From Clarkia xantiana subsp. parviflora (lineage: Eukaryota > Streptophyta > Magnoliopsida > Myrtales > Onagraceae), in assembly GCA_036873135.1 (NCBI GenBank), contig JAPTYO010000002.1:20982452-21046451 (forward strand): a DNA stretch of 64,000 nucleotides, in the 5' to 3' direction. Both the position numbers and the translations under genes were made by a program. Shown here one piece after another: positions 23,516-35,952 of this stretch. Positions within the stretch are counted from its first letter, which is position 1, and every line of letters begins with the position of its first letter. Under the pieces are notes generated by a model that saw only the letters and a list, made by a program, of their open reading frames with translations, was not told the origin of the DNA and searched no databases.

Positions 23516-26390
23516 GGAGAGATGCTGGCAAGATCGTCAGGTCAGATCCTAACTTGGATTAATGGAGGCTAGCTAGGGTTAAATCATTATAATCCTATAA
23601 AATCTTATAAATAATTTTATAATAAAATAATATGTTCTTCTTTAGTTAATAAAAAACATAATATACTATAAAATTACTAAAATAGTAATCAATAGTATTC
23701 TAAACATTAAAATTAAGTTATAAATTTATGAATAAACATTCAAGTTCAACAAAAAAAAAAAAAGGTATTAGATAACATTTCATTTAATTAGTTCAAAATT
23801 TAAAACTATAACTAATCATAGTTATGTATCATCATTAACTCTATCCAAGTATTCATCCATTCCAAAATCATTATCCTCCGCAATATTTAAAATTTCATTC
23901 ATCTAAATTCAAGTCCAGGCTAGCTTAATTATTCATTCGAAGAGGGGAACTAAGAAGAACATAATATGATTTCTGGCGTTCTGTTTATCAATTAATTTTT
24001 TTTATTTATTTATTCATCATTACACTTTGTCGACTAAGGTATAGATAGGTGTAAATCAATGGACTACTGGCTTAAAAATTGTGATTACTAGGTAAATGAT
24101 TAAAAAATATTTTAGATAGCTAGGATCTTACTAGGATAATTAGGATTGCGATCCTAAACAATCCTACAATCCAACGCTAGATCATACCCTGATCTGACTG
24201 ATAAATATCTCACGAGAGATCCATATCGATTTGTCATCCTAGGATTTTAGGATCGGGTAATCTTACGATTTGGATCACGATCCTAAAAACATTTGATGCT
24301 TGTTATTTGATGCTTGTGAGTTTGGATTGAAATTTTGTATTATATAGTAATAATTTTTATTTTTTTTTGTAAAAGTTAAAAGTAAGAAGAATGGAGGAGT
24401 GAGTCATTAATACTTCTTTGAATCAAATCCAGTTTCTAGCTTTGTTCACTATCCAAAGTCATTTTTGTAGTATTTTACTTTTTTTTTTCTTTTGTAAAAG
24501 TCAAATATGGGAGCTAATGGCGAGTTCAAATCGAATCAGATCAAACTGTTGAATTCGATTTTCGAAGAGGAAAAAAAATGAAGCTGGCGCCTGGCTGTGA
24601 AGAGAATAATTGCAATCTTATTATTTAAGGTATTGTTTTTAAGATATATATATATAACATGTCTTAGCATCATTTAAATCTTAGATTGACATGAGGAGGT
24701 TATATTGAAATTAGATAATTGTTCTGCGTTTTACGCGGTATATTAAATATTTATTTAAATTATTGCATGTTTAAATATTTATATAGAAAAAAAAAATAAA
24801 AAATAGTATGTAGATTAAATTAATTTTTCCACAAAATAGATGCAAATAGAAAAACAAAATATATATTGCAGTACTGTAGTAGTCTAAAACATATAGTTTA
24901 TGCATACATTTTATGTTTTTATTATTTTAATTATTTTAAATGATTTTATGAAATAAAATAAATTAATACAAAAATAATTATATCAGTAAAAGTATCTTAA
25001 TTAATTTGAAAATAATAAATAATTAAACTAAATTATTACTAATTGTAAAACATAAAATGAAATGGTTAAATAGTCGTTATATTATTATTTTATCCACAAA
25101 ATAGATGTTAACAAAAAATAATATAAGACATAATTGATTATAGTAATATTCTAAATATAAATTTCTTAGATATTATCTTTTATGTTTTCATTAATTCTAT
25201 CATTTAAAAAAAATACATGAACACAAATAATACATCAGTGCATCACGATATATTAGATATTGCATTATGATTTGTTTTGTATCACTTTAAGTGCATAAAA
25301 TATAAGTATACATAATTTAGTAAAAGAGTGCAGTATAAATTAAAAAATAATAATGATATAATTCATTCATATTATTAGTGACATGAACTACAAATAAATA
25401 TTACAAAAATTAAGTGATTTTAGTTGTAAGTATTAGATAAGAAAATAATTAACTATATTTTAACATTAATAAATTATTTATACATACTCATACTAATTTG
25501 TTGTGTATCATTTTAAGTGCAAAAAATATATATAAATAATTTAGTAACAAAACGCCTTAAACTTTTTTAAAATAATAATAGAAATATTTCATATTATTAG
25601 TGATATGTACTATAAATAAACAACTAAAAAAACTAAATCGTTTAATTGTACGTATTTTGATATGAAAAGAATGAATTTTTATTAAGAAAACTTATAAATT
25701 TTTTAAATACTTCTTGATAAAAGTTAAACGTATTGAAACAGACATTGAGAGTGAATATGGTGCATTTCTCTAATTCTAGAGCTTCATATGACAGACAAAG
25801 AACGATGACATGGATAGAATAGATTAGTAAAAAAAACCGAATAATTCTTGAAAAAAAGTTAAAGATATTGAAACGGACATTGAAAATGAGTATGTTGTAT
25901 TTCTCTAATTCTAGAGCTCCATGTGGAAGATAGAGAATCATTACATGCATGTAACTCCTTAGAATTTTACATGGACAAATAAAATGAAGTTGTTTTAACA
26001 CTTGGGATATATAAAAAGAGGTGAAAAACTTACTTGTCAAAATTAAATTTCATTAAAATTATATGATATAGATGGACACGAGTCTATCAATCTTTTCGCA
26101 AATATGAGTCTAATATAGATCTATCTCTAAAAAATTTACTGCAAGAAACTTCTACAAGCTTTTAGAATGTATAAGTTGAGACACATAGCAAATAACATTG
26201 TAAATAAACTCACCAAAGATGTAGCGTCACACTCCAAAATCTATCCTAAAAGTTAAGGGTGATAACTAACATTATTTATTCATAGTTAAATAATTAACTA
26301 AGCTCAAATTCCTCATATCATGTACTCTGATATCAATATCAACATGCTTAACATGTGCGAGTAGCAAATATAAATACCTTTCTTACAACA
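23516..26390. other. Intergenic, very AT-rich
   Basis: No gene seen. A GGATC/TAGGAT cluster at about 24118-24290 resembles the repeat at 1190-1925. Between 25640 and 25990 two similar ~150-bp blocks occur (each with TTCTAGAGCTYCATRTGRMAGA and TTCTTGAWAAAARTTAAA, 25702-25830 and 25845-25960), an old tandem duplication; the 132-codon frame over it is a by-product. Confidence 0.55.
25700..25960. repeat. Diverged tandem duplication (about 145-bp unit)
   Basis: The pattern 'TTCTTGA-AAAAAGTTAAA, TATTGAAACRGACATTGA, ATGGTGCATTTCTCTAATT, TCTAGAGCTTCATATG' is read twice (from about 25711 and about 25848), with scattered substitutions. Confidence 0.6.
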
Positions 26391-28650
26391 ACTTCCGTTG
26401 CGCACTCTGATATCATAACTAGCTTATCTATTATTTGCTTCCAACGATGCATAAGCAGAAATAAAATGCCCTGACACTATGGATTTTTCTACTATGCTTT
26501 GGGAGCACCATGCTTTTAGTTTTTTTAATACTATGGTGGACTTAATTGTAACATAACTAAAACTTTAAAAGTATGATTTTTTTTAACTACACCTAAGGTG
26601 TGTATCATACTATTAATAATATCAATTTCCCTATGGGGTTCACCTTTATGGCAATAGAAAAATAAAAAAATTAGTGGCAAAAGCATGGTGCTCCAAGAGC
26701 ATTGTAGAAAGGTCCTGACACTATGGAGTCAGTTTGGGGTTAGGTTGCGGGAAAAAACCTAGTAAGTAATCCTAACATTAACTCTACCGGATCAAGTATC
26801 GTTTAAAAAGTATTTTTGATCAATAGAAAGTCAAACAAATGTTTTATGCATCGTTTCATAATTATGCAGATACAAAATTAACGTTGAAAATTATTTCATA
26901 ACCGCGTTAAAACAAGTATTTAAACGGATTTCAAAAAAACGTCCAAATCAATTTTAAAACATTTTCGAAATTTTTCCTTTAACATTTGGATAGTTCAAGC
27001 GATACGCCCTTTTGACACAAATAACTATCCAGTATTCTCCCGCTGGTTAAGGAATCACCACATCTCCCGTTGAGTCTGACTATCATATCATTCAAACGTA
27101 TGATCATTTACCGTATCGATACGTTGTCTTGCGTAGTTGACGTTGAGCCAAAATAAAATGCGTTTATAAAACGTCTCATTCGAACCAATCCATATAATAT
27201 ACATATATACATATCAAATCATATATTTCATGAAACTTTTTCTTAACAAAGTACATTTAATAACATCTTCACATTAAACAATATCATATCTAATCATCTT
27301 CATATAAAACACATTTAATTAAATCATGATAAATCATTACGTATCGAAACTCTTTCATATAAAATCATAATCTCATACATAACTTCAATACTTGATCTTT
27401 ATTTTAAAGGAATGAAACTTTATATGCATAAAATATTTTGTGAGCATTTTGAAATTATAGAAATAAGGGTCAGATCACTTACGTCAACCTCTTAATCCAA
27501 AACACTACAAATCCGCATTAGGCCCCCAACTTGTAACCATAACATAGATCAAATCCGATCGATCCTATAAAACTGAACACCGTATATTAATATAAATCTC
27601 AAGTTGATTCTTTATCTAAATGAATCATCTCATTCATGGGTCCATACACAACCTTGTATCAGAACCAATAAAACAATTCTCAACCACCATACGTATTTGT
27701 GTTAATCTTAGATCAACGTAAATTTTACCAAGTTAAGAACTCTTTAAAATTCTGAATAATTTATTAAAGATATCTTATTCAGTTATGATTCTAATGACGC
27801 AAATGACACACTAATACGATGTCATTTTCACCCGAATGAGCCTCAAGAAGCAGTTGTACGCGTGTCTGTTAACTGCAAAATTTCATATTGACGTATCGAC
27901 TTTAAAAGACCATAACTTCCTCAATAAAAGTCCATTCTAAGCGATATTTATGTCCATGAAAATATTATAAAATTAAATTTAAATCTACATTATTCGTTTT
28001 CCCAAACACAAACTGAAACTATGTCGTTTTTTTTTCATCAAACAACGTTGTCTAGAATGACCAAACAGATTTGAAAAGGCAATTTCTAAGGTTCATAAAT
28101 TTCTCCAGACAATTCCATTTTGGGTGATCCTTACATCGATGAGAAGATTAACATACTTTAATGTTAGTCAATATTTTTGGGTCAAATCTGTTTGTAATCG
28201 ACGTGTTTATGACTTTAAAACGAATCTGTCCAGAATCACGACAACACCAAACAGATTTGACGTGCAAAGTTCAAACGACCATAACTCCGTCTAAACAAGT
28301 CTGATTTACGCAATCTTGATGTCTATGGAAATATTAAACAAAATAATATAAGGTCACATAATTCGTTTTCACATATATAACACTAAAATTTTCATTTCAG
28401 GCGTTAAATAGAGCTATCCAAAATATTTACAGCAATAACAGTTCACTATGTCTTTCAAATCATACAACCGGATTCGATTCGGTTGACTCCTATTTAGTGA
28501 ATATACAGATTCTAATTATCTTACTTTCAAGAAATGTTAAATTCATTTCTTAGGGGTCCATCATTAATCATCAATATGTTGTGATATTTCATATCACACC
28601 AATAGTAACGATTAAGAACTTACCTCTTGAGATGATGCATGTTGTTCCTG
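26391..28650 (-). repeat. Possible decayed LTR sequence in minus orientation
   Basis: At 26403-26420 GCACTCTGATATCATAAC read in reverse (GTTATGATATCAGAGTGC) recalls the initiator-tRNA primer-binding site TGGTATCAGAGC of plant retrotransposons. The low-complexity, non-coding sequence to its right (for example CTCTACCGGATCAAGTATCG and CAGTATTCTCCCGCTGG) reads like an old LTR. Neither end nor a partner LTR could be fixed. Confidence 0.3.
26484..26713. mobile_element. MITE with inverted ends, flanked by 14-bp direct repeats
   Basis: The left end TTTCTACTATGCTTTGGGAG and the right end read in reverse, TTTCTACAATGCTCTTGGAG, both continue CACCATGCTTTT. CCTGACACTATGGA occurs directly before (26470-26483) and after (26714-26727). 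The 230-bp body is AT-rich and non-coding. The long duplication is unusual for a MITE. Confidence 0.8.
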
Positions 28651-30168
28651 CTGTTCAAAACACCATAGATCTCCTTCTTGTGGCTGCCTACATTCATATT
28701 TCATCATTATATTAATTATTCATTTCCTTTTACTAATTTGGCCAAATTGAGAGACTAACAAATGAAAGAAATCTATATCCACTTAATGGGTTTCCTTATT
28801 AGTCATTTCCATTTGTAAATGTAGAACCAAAAAATTACACCAATTTCTTGTTTGGTTCACTCATTAACTGCAAATGGAAGAATCACGCATTCCCGTTTTA
28901 ACTCTCAAACAACAATTAAAAGTTAAATTGGCAAAAAAAAAAATAATAGTTAAACTGACGGTTGGTTAAGGAAATATCTTTAAGGAAATCAATGAACCTG
29001 GTCCTTCTACGTCACGAATAACATTCTACCACTTGATCATCAAGGAGTTATTCAGCCCACAATTACACAACTCCCTAAGGTCTAATTATTTAAGATACAA
29101 TGAGATTTCTATCTTTTCCATAGTCTGATGAGCCAAACATTTCCTTCTGGTGATGAATTTGGTGTTGTAGATCAATGCTGCAGTAGCGGTGGTTCATAGT
29201 TTGAGTGGCATACCTTCTGCTCCCGAGATACTAAATGATGCAAACTCAATGGATTTATCTGATTATTTTCAATGTTTCTTTGGGTTTCGGGTAATTCTTG
29301 AAAGACGTTACATGTTTGAATACGGTAGTGATTTAAATCACCCGACATGAAAATTTATGATTATCGCTTCAACGTTCTGTTCCTCCTTCAATGACTGATC
29401 GATCTGCAGATGTCTATCTGCTAACATTTTAAGGGATTTGCTCGAAAGACTCTTTCTCAAATGGTTCCACCCATCCAAAGTTGTGCCGGTGGCGGTTTCG
29501 TAGGCCGGCGGCTCCATGGTTGTCAAGACGTGGGGGTCAATTAAGGCTAAATTTGGAGGCGGAGTAGCCCGAAGCCCAAGCCGACTAATAAGTGTGTTGA
29601 GAATGGTGATATCCATTCAAAGCTACACGGTGCTGTCGAGTCGGTGGCAGCCGCATGCACAAGTGTAGTCGAAGGAAAGCTCGAAGCTATGGAAGCTCGA
29701 AGCCCTTATAAGGGCTCCAATAAAGGTTTTAAATTTTACTCTTATCTAATAAGAGGTTTTATTAATATAAAATTTCATTATAGATTAGAAATTATGGAGG
29801 AAGAACAAGTAATCTCTTTGTCTGCACTACAGAGAGTTATAAAAAGGATTTGTGCAAGATATTTCTTAAGAAGTATGAGCACCCTCAACTAAATGTGAAA
29901 TATATTACAAATCAGTGAAATAGTGAAAAAAAATCTCTTATAATTTAAAAAAAAAAAAAATGTTTTGCATAGTCTAGCTCCGTCTCGATGTCCTATTAAG
30001 AGGCGTAACTTAGAGGCACATTTCAGTTGGGATTGTGCTCATACACCAAAAAGCTAACAGTTCCATATGCATATCACTAATTAGCCCTAGCCTAGACAAA
30101 TTGCACCTACATGTATTATTTAGTTTTTTTTTTTTGCTTAAGATGTATATACATATATATATATATAT
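28651..30168. other. Intergenic; unrecognised 92-codon frame at 29338-29616
   Basis: The minus-strand frame at 29338-29616 (with PPPNLALIDPHVLTTMEPPAY and TTLDGWNHLRKSL) has fairly even composition but matched no family I know, and no neighbouring exons were found. It is kept as an uncertain note, not a gene call. A poly-A run lies at 29948-29960. Confidence 0.4.
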
Positions 30169-30200
30169 ACTAGTTGTTGCCGCGCATGCAACGCATGCGC
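30169..30200 (-). mobile_element. Helitron-like 3' terminus (minus orientation)
   Basis: On the minus strand a perfect hairpin (8-bp arms GCATGCGC-type, loop of three, 30182-30200) is followed after 8 bases by CTAG and then T, the form of a Helitron 3' end (hairpin, short spacer, CTRR, insertion before T). The body would extend to the right. Its 5' TC end was not found and no Rep/helicase frame is present, so any element is non-autonomous. Confidence 0.5.
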
Positions 30201-30659
30201 ATTTTTTTGCTTGAAATTCAAATATATTTCAGTACATTATATACAGGATAGCATTGATATCCTATTAATGAGTAGACATCATAACAAAAGTTAGAGTTGG
30301 TAAATAAGAAAATGAGTTGTATACAACTCATTTTGTCATCATAAACTTCAACTATAATATTGTAGCCAAGTTATATTGAGTATGAGGAATTCCATAAGAG
30401 TGGGAGTCAATCTGACAACACACATAGCTTACATATTTAAATTATTATTAAACAAAAGTATAATTATCTTAGAAAAAAATAAAATAACAATTCAAATAGT
30501 CAGTTGCACAATTTGATTGTACATATAAGATTTATTCATTAGTCATTTTTAATCTACACGGGAAAAAACAGTATGAATTTTCTTAAAAAAATATTATATT
30601 GTTACGAGTAATATACGATGTGAAAAAAGATACACTAATCAAGTAATCATGTACATTTA
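30201..30659. other. AT-rich sequence, probable body of the Helitron-like fragment
   Basis: No gene. It lies between the Helitron-like end and the Harbinger-like MITE. Confidence 0.4.
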
Positions 30660-31215
30660 GGCGGCGTTTGGATGAACGTAATGTGAGATTACAAGTAATG
30701 TGAGCTATGTTATGTCAGATTACAATGTTTTTGGTTGTGCAGTAATGTGGAGTGTAATATATTAGATTACAGTGTTTGGTATGTAATGTAATATGTATTG
30801 TAATGTGACTTTATTGTTATTATATTAATATATGAGAGTATATTATATATTAAAACTTAATACGCATAACTATTATAATTTTATTAATCAAAACATTTTC
30901 TATAGTTTTAAAAGATAATTTTTACAAAAAAATATATGTAAACATCATATGCATTATTCTTTATTATAATAATGAGTTATAAATTAGATAAAAAGAAAAA
31001 ATCTATTATTATTATTATTTTTATTTTCATAATATATATAAAGATAATATAAAGTATTTATTTATTAAATAAATAATAAAAAAATAATAACACTCTGTAA
31101 TGTTAGACGTAATCTCACATTACATCTGTTTTTTAATGTAATCTCACATTACGTTGAATACAATTTGAACGAAATCTGATATTACAATGCATATTACATA
31201 CATCAAAACACCCCC
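30660..31215. mobile_element. PIF/Harbinger-like (Tourist) MITE with TTA duplication
   Basis: The left end GGCGGCGTTTGGATG and the right end read in reverse GGGGGTGTTTTGATG are near-identical inverted repeats. Subterminal ACGTAATGTGAGATTAC on the left pairs with GTAATCTCACATTACGT on the right. TTA stands on both sides (30657-30659 and 31216-31218), the Tourist target site. The 556-bp body is AT-rich without a transposase. Confidence 0.85.
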
Positions 31216-31218
31216 TTA

Positions 31219-33516
31219 GCGAACATGTATTCCGCTCGCTCCCTCCAAATGTATGCTAACTCCTCTGAAGGAGCATGAAGTTTGTGGTCATTGAGTTCTC
31301 CAACAACGCAATAAACAAGTATTGTTACAAAAATTGTGTTATTTTGGAAGTTGTGATGAAAATGTTAGTTGTAATAAAAGATTTTGTTATATAAAATTTA
31401 ATAAAAGCCATTGTTAAATTCTTATTAGAAAAATTTCAGAGATTTTCTCAGTGAATTTTTATTACATTGTTTTTAAATTCTTATTAAATTATTATTCGCG
31501 AATTTCTAATTTAATGCACCGAGGAATATCGCAGTCATAGGCTGCCATCAGTACTTGAGTTTGCCACCTCCGGAAAGCCATTCCTCAAACAATGAACTGT
31601 TCAACATATAAAAATATATAAACCAATGATATAAATTCGAAAGAAGCTTATCGAATGAAGCGAGGTTACCTGAAAAACACAAAAATGAAGAATGGAGAGA
31701 CACAAAATGCTCCTTCCTCCACGAGTCAACTTGTTGTATATTCAATGACCTGCCTCCAAAAATATCATTTTTTAATTACGTGAAACAAAATGAAAAATAA
31801 TAAAAAATTAGTCAAGCTCGTTTACACCAAAAAAATTATTTTAAACGCAAAGTACAAACACACCCATAGTTTTGTATGAATAAAATGCAAAGTTTTATTT
31901 GCATAATCACAATCACGCAAGAAAAGTTTTGGAAAGTTACTATACATTTATTTTCATGATTGAAATTAAGAGTTTCTCAAGATTGTGAGTCTTAGAAACT
32001 AAAGAATCCTAAACGTTTGGAAAGCCAATATTAACTAAAACTCTTAAACATATTTCCCTTTTATTGAAGTACTCATATGTTTCTAAATTTCTTCAAATGA
32101 AATTTCTAACCCTCCGTTATCGGCTCAAAATCAGAGCTGCTTATGGTGTATTTGAGATGGAAACTACAGAGGGTCTGTGAGCTTCTTAACCAAATTATAC
32201 AAGAAGATGAACGACCAAATATAATGAAGCTAAAAAAACAAGAGCGAAATATGAACAACTATATTGGTGAACTTAATACGAAGAGAAACCGTCAATATCC
32301 ATCATAAGTTGATGGGAGATAATATGGTTCAACCATTTAATATCTTACTGTTTGGCAAAAAAATTGCACTCTAACTCCTTTATTCGATAAACCCTATTAT
32401 ATTATAGATTGACAAGTAATTAGAAGAATATGAAATCTGATCAGCAAAAAGAAAAAAAAATCTATAAGATTAATTTCCAGGAAAATATTATTTCCACAAG
32501 AGACTACATAAAAGAAGCAAGAGAAAATGAGAACTTGAGATTTTCAGCAACAAAATGTTTTAAAAAAATCTATAAGATTTATTTTCAGGAAAATATTAGT
32601 TCCACAAGAGACTACATAAAAGAAGCCAGAGGAAAAGAGAACTTGAGATTTTCAGCAACAAAATATAAAACAAATTGTTTTTCTTCTACTCATAAGAATA
32701 ATCTAACACTTTTTTTTTTTTTTTTTTGGAAAAAGTGATGTTCCCTAATAGAAATGGATGAAATGATCTTTAGGCATTTATACAAATACCTTGTCGACAT
32801 TATAAATCTTAGCTTTTGGAATCAGGACTATGCAACATATCATATCAAAACTTCTGTATATGATTCATAATTTTGAGTTAGATCAACATAAATGGAAGAA
32901 TTTAACAGACATACCGAGTCGGTAGTTGATTTGGTGGGTATCCGTACTCTTACTGCAGACAATAAGTCCACCTTCTCAATGAAATTGATGCCTCCATCAA
33001 GTGATCGGTGTACCGTACACAACCTCCTTAATGACACAAAATTCAATTGAGATGATTGGCACACTACTCAATTGAGAATGCATGTCACATACATATGGTC
33101 GAAGAGACTCTGAGTGTTTCTGCATGTCGATAGCGGATTGAAGTGGGGCCGATCAGCGGTCTTTATTGTGGCGTACCAATTTGCTTGTGGGTGGAGATGC
33201 ACAACAAGGCTACCAATGAAGTTCAGCGAGGCTAGGGGAAGGGCTGAAGAAATTGTGGACTGCAGTCGGAAGTAGGTGTGTCGCAGAGGGACGGAGGAAC
33301 GGTTTCAGTTGTTTGCAAGGATTTTGGCGTTGAAGAACATTATAGCAGGGACGTTTATTCTTCTTTGAGGCGGTTCGCTGATATTCCCGGTTTAGTGATG
33401 GTACCTTTTGAAGCAAATATACCTCTTAGGGGTGAGGACATGTTGCATATGTTATATTGGTATAAAGATATATATATATAGTTAGTGATGTACTATGTGT
33501 GGATGTTGTCTTTTTT
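31219..33516. other. Intergenic left of the CACTA element, no recognised gene
   Basis: Small frames occur (31548-31745 minus, 32840-33064 minus, 33278-33481 plus with CKDFGVEEHYSRDVYSSLRR) whose composition is not random-looking. None could be tied to a family or joined into a gene. They may be pieces of a broken gene into which the CACTA element jumped. Confidence 0.4.
32455..32672 (+). repeat. 108-bp tandem duplication (two copies)
   Basis: AATCTATAAGATTWATTTYC, GGAAAATATTA, TTCCACAAGAGACTACATAA and GAGAACTTGAGATTTTCAGC occur in the same order twice, 108 bp apart (starts 32461 and 32569), with only a few substitutions. Because 108 is a multiple of three it keeps a 102-codon frame open. Confidence 0.85.
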
Positions 33517-33529
33517 CACTACAAGAAAA

Positions 33530-33810
33530 CATAGTTTTAGCAGCGGCTAACACCCGCTGCTAATACTCCCAAATACCGCTGCTAAACTTTTAGCAGCGGC
33601 AAATCAATATTTAGCAGCGACAACTGGTTTGAGCCTAAAAGTCTCGATGCTAAAGGTTTAGTAGCGAAAATGATTCAGGATTTCCGCTACTAAAACATTA
33701 CTGCTGCTGAAACCTTACCGTGTTTAAAACGTTACCACTGCTAAAATTTCACCGCTGCTAAAATATTTCCGCTGCTAAACATTGGCCGCTGCTAATGGAT
33801 TTTCCCTTTT
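33530..33810. repeat. Subterminal repeat array of the CACTA element (left side)
   Basis: About nine copies of the 10-mer CCGCTGCTAA or its complement TTAGCAGCGG, some with one or two changes, at 10- to 40-bp spacing. Confidence 0.9.
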
Positions 33811-35580
33811 GCATAATCAATTTTCTAAAAATTTATTTTAATAACAATTATATGATGATGAATGAAATATTTTGCGGCAGCAACCGTTTGATTCCTAACT
33901 ACTGCTAACGGTCTTTAAAACCATTTAGCTGTGAATTAACAATATATTGAGATTGTCTATTTGAAAATTGTATGACAATATAAATAGATAAGTACTAAAT
34001 ACAATAGTTGCAAACACAAATAGTTATATAAAGATCAAATGTCAATATTAACAAAATAAAAGATAAATTCTCACCTAAAAAACTTTTAACAAACGAAAAA
34101 ATTCCCTAAATCCTAAACCCATAATAGTCGAAAGCTTGCTCCAGTCCTCTATCTTCATGCATTAGGATCTACGTAATAAAAAATAAATACATCACTATTA
34201 GCAGAATATTATTTCAGCTCTGGTTATACATACAAATAGATAGCTTCTCAAAAAGAAATTGGCATACCTCACACAAATAGATGTAGCTATGGTAACTGCA
34301 AAAGTTTAGAGTGTTATTACACTCAGACATCAAATGTAATGCAATCATTCTATGTTAAGTGCTCGACTTCTGCATCTGAGCATTAACTTGGTTGAAAATT
34401 TGAAATTGTTAATCTGATGCAATGAATAAAGTAACTTTAATATCACATATCATATTTATAAGTTGCTTCTGATTCTCTACCATCCTCACTAAGATACCAA
34501 GAGCTTTAACACTGATTAAGACACACTAAAAACATAAAGCAAGGTAATTCATTGAAGATATGACATGCTCTCCTGCAACACTGTTGTTTGTTCAAGCTCC
34601 CAGCATCAGCAATTGCAAATAATGACACATACATAATGAAATTCCCTCACACCGTACTCCATCAGCCTCTTTAAAGTTCTTATTGAAGGTTCAAATTTCC
34701 TTAGATAAAATGATTAAAAAATACGAATGTGGAGAGTCCTGTCATTCAAGAGCATCAAAGTTTCCACAATTTAGTTCGGAAGCATGACAAAAGTGGTTTC
34801 TTCCAGCTAGGAATCAAACGATTTAACTGGAACAGTAAAGCAGTAATACTCCATCACAATGAAACAAAGAGAGCTGCCAAAATATTCATGTCAGTTTTGA
34901 GTTGTAAACTCCACCTAGAAATCTAAAGATCCTACTTTATATCTTAAAAGGCCACTGAATAGCAAGAAGCTCAAATCCAGTACATACCTTCACTCTAGTC
35001 ATTCTTAGTGAACTCCTTCTCAAGAGCCCGATCAATCACTGGAAACTGCAACAGCCACCTTCGATGCTGCTAAGAGCTTTTGAATTGACGACATTAGCTC
35101 TGAGACGAATGCTCAAGACATATCTAAACAAAATTAGCCACCATAAGCATAAATTTGAAAATATAATGTCAGCAAGTAGCATCACTAGTTTCATACTGAT
35201 TTCCCCTTAACATTCTGGGCTCGCCACTACCACTGAAAAATTGTCACAATCGGATATGCTATCTTTGAAAGAGAAAAACAAATTGATACGAAGAACTACA
35301 TAATAATACAAAGAGAGAGGCTTACAGGTCATCGTTGATTACCATCAGGCCAGAGCAGTGGAGTGAAAATTGGGGGTACGACCGTTAAAATTGGGAGAGG
35401 ATGGAGTTCAAGCAGCTGCTTCGCTGGAGAGAAGAGAGCGGCATGGCAAGTCGGAGCTAAAGCCTAATTCAGATGTAAAATTATATGCAAGCGACAGGGT
35501 TATTGAGTACTGAAAGTGAGACGAATGGTACATTCGAGAGAACACATTGAAAAAACAAAATTCACCATGGTCTTCTGAAT

Positions 35581-35952
35581 GTGAAACGGCTTCGCTGGCT
35601 CACCCTGATGTATAGACTGGATACTGGAAAGGCGAGACGGTGGTGGAGGGACGCGTACGGAGCCGGAGAAAGTGATACTTGGAGGCTAACTGGGGCCGGT
35701 GAGGCGAGACAGTGTCGGAGGGACGTGTACGCTTCTGGTGAAGATGATTGGAGCCGGTCGGAACTGCTGGAGAGAAACCGCCATAAGCCGGTCGGAACTG
35801 CTGGAGAGAAACCATCACAGGCAGGCCGATCAGAGTCGCCATGCCCCGACCCGACAGTGATAAGAAGCGCTGTTCAACCGTTGCGGCAACCTCTTGTTGC
35901 CAATTCTGCCGCAGTTGAATATTTCCCGAGGGAGGTGAAACAGAGAAAATGA
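35581..35952 (+). other. Uncharacterised 123-codon frame inside the CACTA element
   Basis: Basic, Arg/Gly/Glu-rich sequence made partly by short direct repeats: GGCGAGACGGTGGTGGAGG and GGCGAGACAGTGTCGGAGG (72 bp apart), and GCCGGTCGGAACTGCTGGAG twice (35 bp apart). No domain was recognised. It could be captured host DNA or simply a repeat-driven open frame. Confidence 0.35.

Noticed and set aside
25642..26040. 132-codon minus-strand frame
   Set aside because: Produced by a diverged tandem duplication in AT-rich DNA; Phe/Ile/Leu-rich without any motif.
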